DNA of 64,000 bases from NCBI GenBank assembly GCA_030704615.1, contig CM060732.1, forward strand, positions 4,836,001 through 4,900,000. The letters are read 5' to 3'. The notes under the pieces are model-generated. The model was given only the letters and a program-made list of their open reading frames with translations, was not told the origin of the DNA and ran no database searches. This document shows, one piece after another, positions 61,701 to 64,000 of this stretch (within the stretch, counting starts at the first letter, position 1; the number at the start of each line of letters is the position of its first letter). The DNA is from Takakia lepidozioides. Lineage: Eukaryota; Streptophyta; Takakiopsida; Takakiales; Takakiaceae. The position numbers and the translations under genes are program-made.

Positions 61701-62179
61701 ACGGCCTGTGCGGCCAAGAGTCGATAGCTGCACAGGCCCCTTGAAAAACCATAGAAGGTCTCGAGAGATGACAAGGTCAAACAAAGATAAAATAGTTTTT
61801 AGCGCTTGGCTTGCAGGAGTAGCTTGCAGATGTGTTTGTAATTAGATGCATTACGTCTAGTCACTTATGTCGAGCTTATTTTCTATGGGCAGTTGACAAT
61901 AGCAGTTGTTGCTGTGTTGAAGTGCACAAACTTGCTTTGATTTCGTTACTCAGGTCAGTCCTGGAAGAGAAATTTGAAAGCATGAAATTGTACAAAATTG
62001 ACTCTCATCTGGGAGTTGGGATTGGCAGGAGGTACTTCTATCTCATAGCCTTCAGGTCATATCTCTATAGTCGCGTGGCACTGCATGGCAGCACATTTGC
62101 AGGGGAGGCAGCATTTGCAGCTTGGATGCAGGCCCGACCAGAGCTTGGTCACCTTTGTGATAACCTCAAGCTTCAATGA
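58730..62179 (+). other. Paladin domain 3 (no catalytic Cys; two stops; exon duplication)
   Basis: The P-loop position reads FISHTGFGGVAYAM near 60.41 kb, so both the catalytic Cys and the Arg are missing and the domain is non-catalytic. I believe this is usual for the third domain of plant paladins. TAA at 59433 and TAA at 59765 interrupt otherwise clear text (GPVVEQMESRLKEDI, ITRDDVRTPSEVY). The exon coding KQQVDGCGSDEERRSFLL is duplicated in tandem. The C-terminus reads RYFYLIAFRSYLYSRV and AAWMQARPELGHL. Confidence 0.8.
61106..61333 (+). repeat. 114-bp tandem duplication of a paladin exon
   Basis: ATTTTTTACTACAAGCAACA starts at 61106 and again at 61220, and the copies are nearly identical through TTCATT. 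Including both copies adds 114 bp, a multiple of three, but the intron-type flanks are duplicated too, so normal splicing would be disturbed. Confidence 0.9.
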
Positions 62180-64000
62180 TCACTACGTGAGTTCCCCTCA
62201 ATTGCTTATTCCTGTCTGAACCTTGTGACCAACTTTCAGGGTCTTCTTAGGATATTATATTCATGTCTGTGTATGAGGCTCATCAGTCCCTGGTAAGCCA
62301 TATTTGGTAAGGAAGAGGATGGATAAGTTTGGAATTTCTTCTGATCTATGTTTGAGCTGAGTTAGGGCAGATAGAATCTTACTACAGGACACCAAGCCAA
62401 AGACGGTTACTTCAAGCAGTCTCCTGGTTCTATTAGAGTTAGGGATCTATTCCAGTTGATTGAAGTACCTGAAGTTGTATAACAACCGCTTCTGATGCCT
62501 GATGCCCACATGTATGCATAAGCTCTCATATAAGAGGTAGCTGCCTTTACTGTTTCTCGAAGGCTTAAGAACGGAAGCCAACAAACCTCTACTTGCAACA
62601 GACATTCATTGTAGAGCTCTACAAATAGAGTTGCCTGCCTGAGTGAGTCAGAGATGGTTAGAAATGGAACCAAATGACCTAGAATCTCAAAATCTGTTGG
62701 GAGGTTCTGCTGACTTTATATAGAATTTGCAATTTGATGGGGTGGGTGCCTGATTGGACCATCCACACATATTTGTTTTGACCTCGCCATTTTTTTATCA
62801 TTGTGGGAGGGAGTTTAATGGACAGGCCTGATTGTTGTGGATGCAGGGTGTTGGGTGTGGTTGTGCACGAACAGTTTCTGATGTTCGCTAGAGGGCTGTG
62901 TGTTTAGCTACCAAATTACAGCATTTGTGTAAGGCTAAGGTACAGAGACAAGGCAATTCTGTATATAACATCTGTAGGGATGAGGCTTAAATCAGCCTTT
63001 TTCATCATAACTTGCCCAGATATTTTGATGAGAAGGGGAGGCTTTGGTAGAAGTATCTAAGTTTACAGGCTTTTAGTATTGTTCATGTGCACTCAGTTCA
63101 ATATGAGACGCGTGGGGGCAGCGTCACAAACAGGGCCTGCTCTTGAGGCCCTTGCAAGGGCTCCTTGTGGTTAAACCCTTTATTGCCTATATAGGTTTGA
63201 TGGAAGCCCATACTTTATGAGCCCATAGTTCTAGTACAGTAGGTGCCAGTTTGTTAACTTCTCTACCTACCGGCATCGAGTTTTCTCTTGCAGATGTCTC
63301 ACAGTCGTCTCCTGTACTATTCAAGGTCAAGTGTAGAAGGATGTTTGGAGATGGAAATTCGATGGAACATTGTCTGATAGGCTTTAAGGACTCTGGTTTT
63401 CTCTTTTGCTTTTTGCTTTTTTTTAAATAAAGGGAAATACCTGGGAGTGACAGATCACAAATCAGGCCCCTTAATTTTGCTTTACATGTTAAGATGAAAA
63501 TAATAATTGTCTGACATTTTTGTTCCACTTTAGGGCTGTGCTTGGTCACTGCAGGGACCACTTTGCAAGGATTTTTTTTTTTTTTTTTTCTTCATTCTGT
63601 TTACCCATTCACAGGAGATGTAGGCCCTCTTTGGCATACCAGAACCCAAGAGAATAAGTATTTCATTTTTGGTTTCAATGCGGAACATCAGAGATATACA
63701 ATACAAAAACTTTTATGGTATGGCAATCTGGTGATACTTCAAAGGTAATTAAATGTTACTAAAGGTAATGGCCACACTTGGAGGTAAGAGCAGTGTGGTG
63801 GTAGGGTGTTTGAAAAACAGTGGCAGTCCACACGTCCACACCAATAAGATGCCAGGCAGTGGAGTTAACTTGGTGTTAAGTTACTTGGTGCACACGTTGC
63901 TGACGTGAATTTGTATTAAATCGGAGATTTCAAGAGATAACATTGCTGTTGTGTAAAATGTCAAAAAAAGAAGGATTAAGTCGATGTTAACCCTTAAGTA
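62180..64000. other. Downstream region, no gene seen
   Basis: This would hold the 3' UTR of the paladin gene. It includes a T run near 63570-63589. Other frames are short and unrecognised. Confidence 0.45.

Larger units (their letters stand above)
52179..62179 (+). pseudogene. Paladin-like phosphatase-domain protein gene, probably decayed
   Basis: Paladin proteins contain repeated PTP-like phosphatase domains; animal paladin acts on phosphoinositides. Each domain here has the sequence order LKSDHxPGC, GFPVYGVA-PT-GI, LWHN-REEP, VYVNGRPFVLREVERP, VEQMEARLKEDV, then the P-loop. The start MAASREPED at 52179 begins an exon in frame with the rest. Exons read by eye include 52179-52328, 52929-53057, 53271-53342, 54777-54847, 54983-55082, 55203-55301, 55428-55554, 55926-56059, 56204-56263, 56455-56693, 56795-57227, 57523-57846 and 57961-58557, and phases agree at the joins tested. 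Three in-frame stops (58243-58245, 59433-59435, 59765-59767) and a duplicated exon near 61.1-61.3 kb argue that it is no longer functional, unless splicing avoids them. The reading ends at TGA 62177-62179 after CDNLKLQ. Confidence 0.85.

Overview
The window is a repeat-rich stretch of a land-plant nuclear genome. It holds no rRNA, tRNA, CRISPR or bacterial-type operon. Recognisable plant families are 12-oxophytodienoate reductase (OPR), PLS-type pentatricopeptide repeat (PPR) proteins, polyphenol oxidase and paladin. A short captured piece of axonemal dynein heavy chain (about 30.75-30.82 kb) points to a lineage with flagellated sperm. A fern or lycophyte fits best; this is inference, not proof.

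Layout. 0-5 kb: a tRNA-derived SINE head, a GC-rich tandem repeat and a decayed OPR gene on the minus strand. 5.3-9.5 kb: nested short inverted-repeat elements around a 1.5-kb satellite array folded about a near-perfect palindrome. 10.3-12.5 kb: an isolated LTR plus leader. 12.5-15.2 kb: CACTA-like termini and a hairpin-bearing tandem repeat. 15.3-35.8 kb: broken LINEs, ACGTGGC clusters, two PPR arrays in head-to-head inverted orientation, and a chimeric open frame of dynein, PPR and polyphenol oxidase fragments. 35.9-48.6 kb: Ty3/gypsy retroelement sequence, with an antisense LTR, a 3' fragment of a relative, and one long element. 48.7-50.9 kb: LTR-like tandem repeats interrupted by an 852-bp element with terminal inverted repeats and TA duplications. 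52.2-62.2 kb: a three-domain paladin gene on the plus strand with recognisable introns but three in-frame stops. 62.2-64 kb: nothing identified.

The most interesting object is the Ty3/gypsy element at 38.7-48.6 kb. Its order is gag, zinc knuckles, aspartic protease, C5-cytosine DNA methyltransferase, reverse transcriptase (mostly deleted), integrase and a C-terminal PHD finger. The methyltransferase motifs I, IV, VI, VIII and IX/X are all visible, and the PHD finger keeps its C4HC3 ligands. A diverged second copy of the PHD and 3' region at 37.87-38.30 kb argues that the PHD belongs to the family rather than to one chance insertion. The element could in principle write one chromatin mark (DNA methylation) and read another (through the PHD). 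This copy is dead, because it has stops, frameshifts and a large reverse transcriptase/RNase H deletion. Many of its stops look like C-to-T decay. Coordinates of exons and domain edges were read by eye from splice-site and frame logic.
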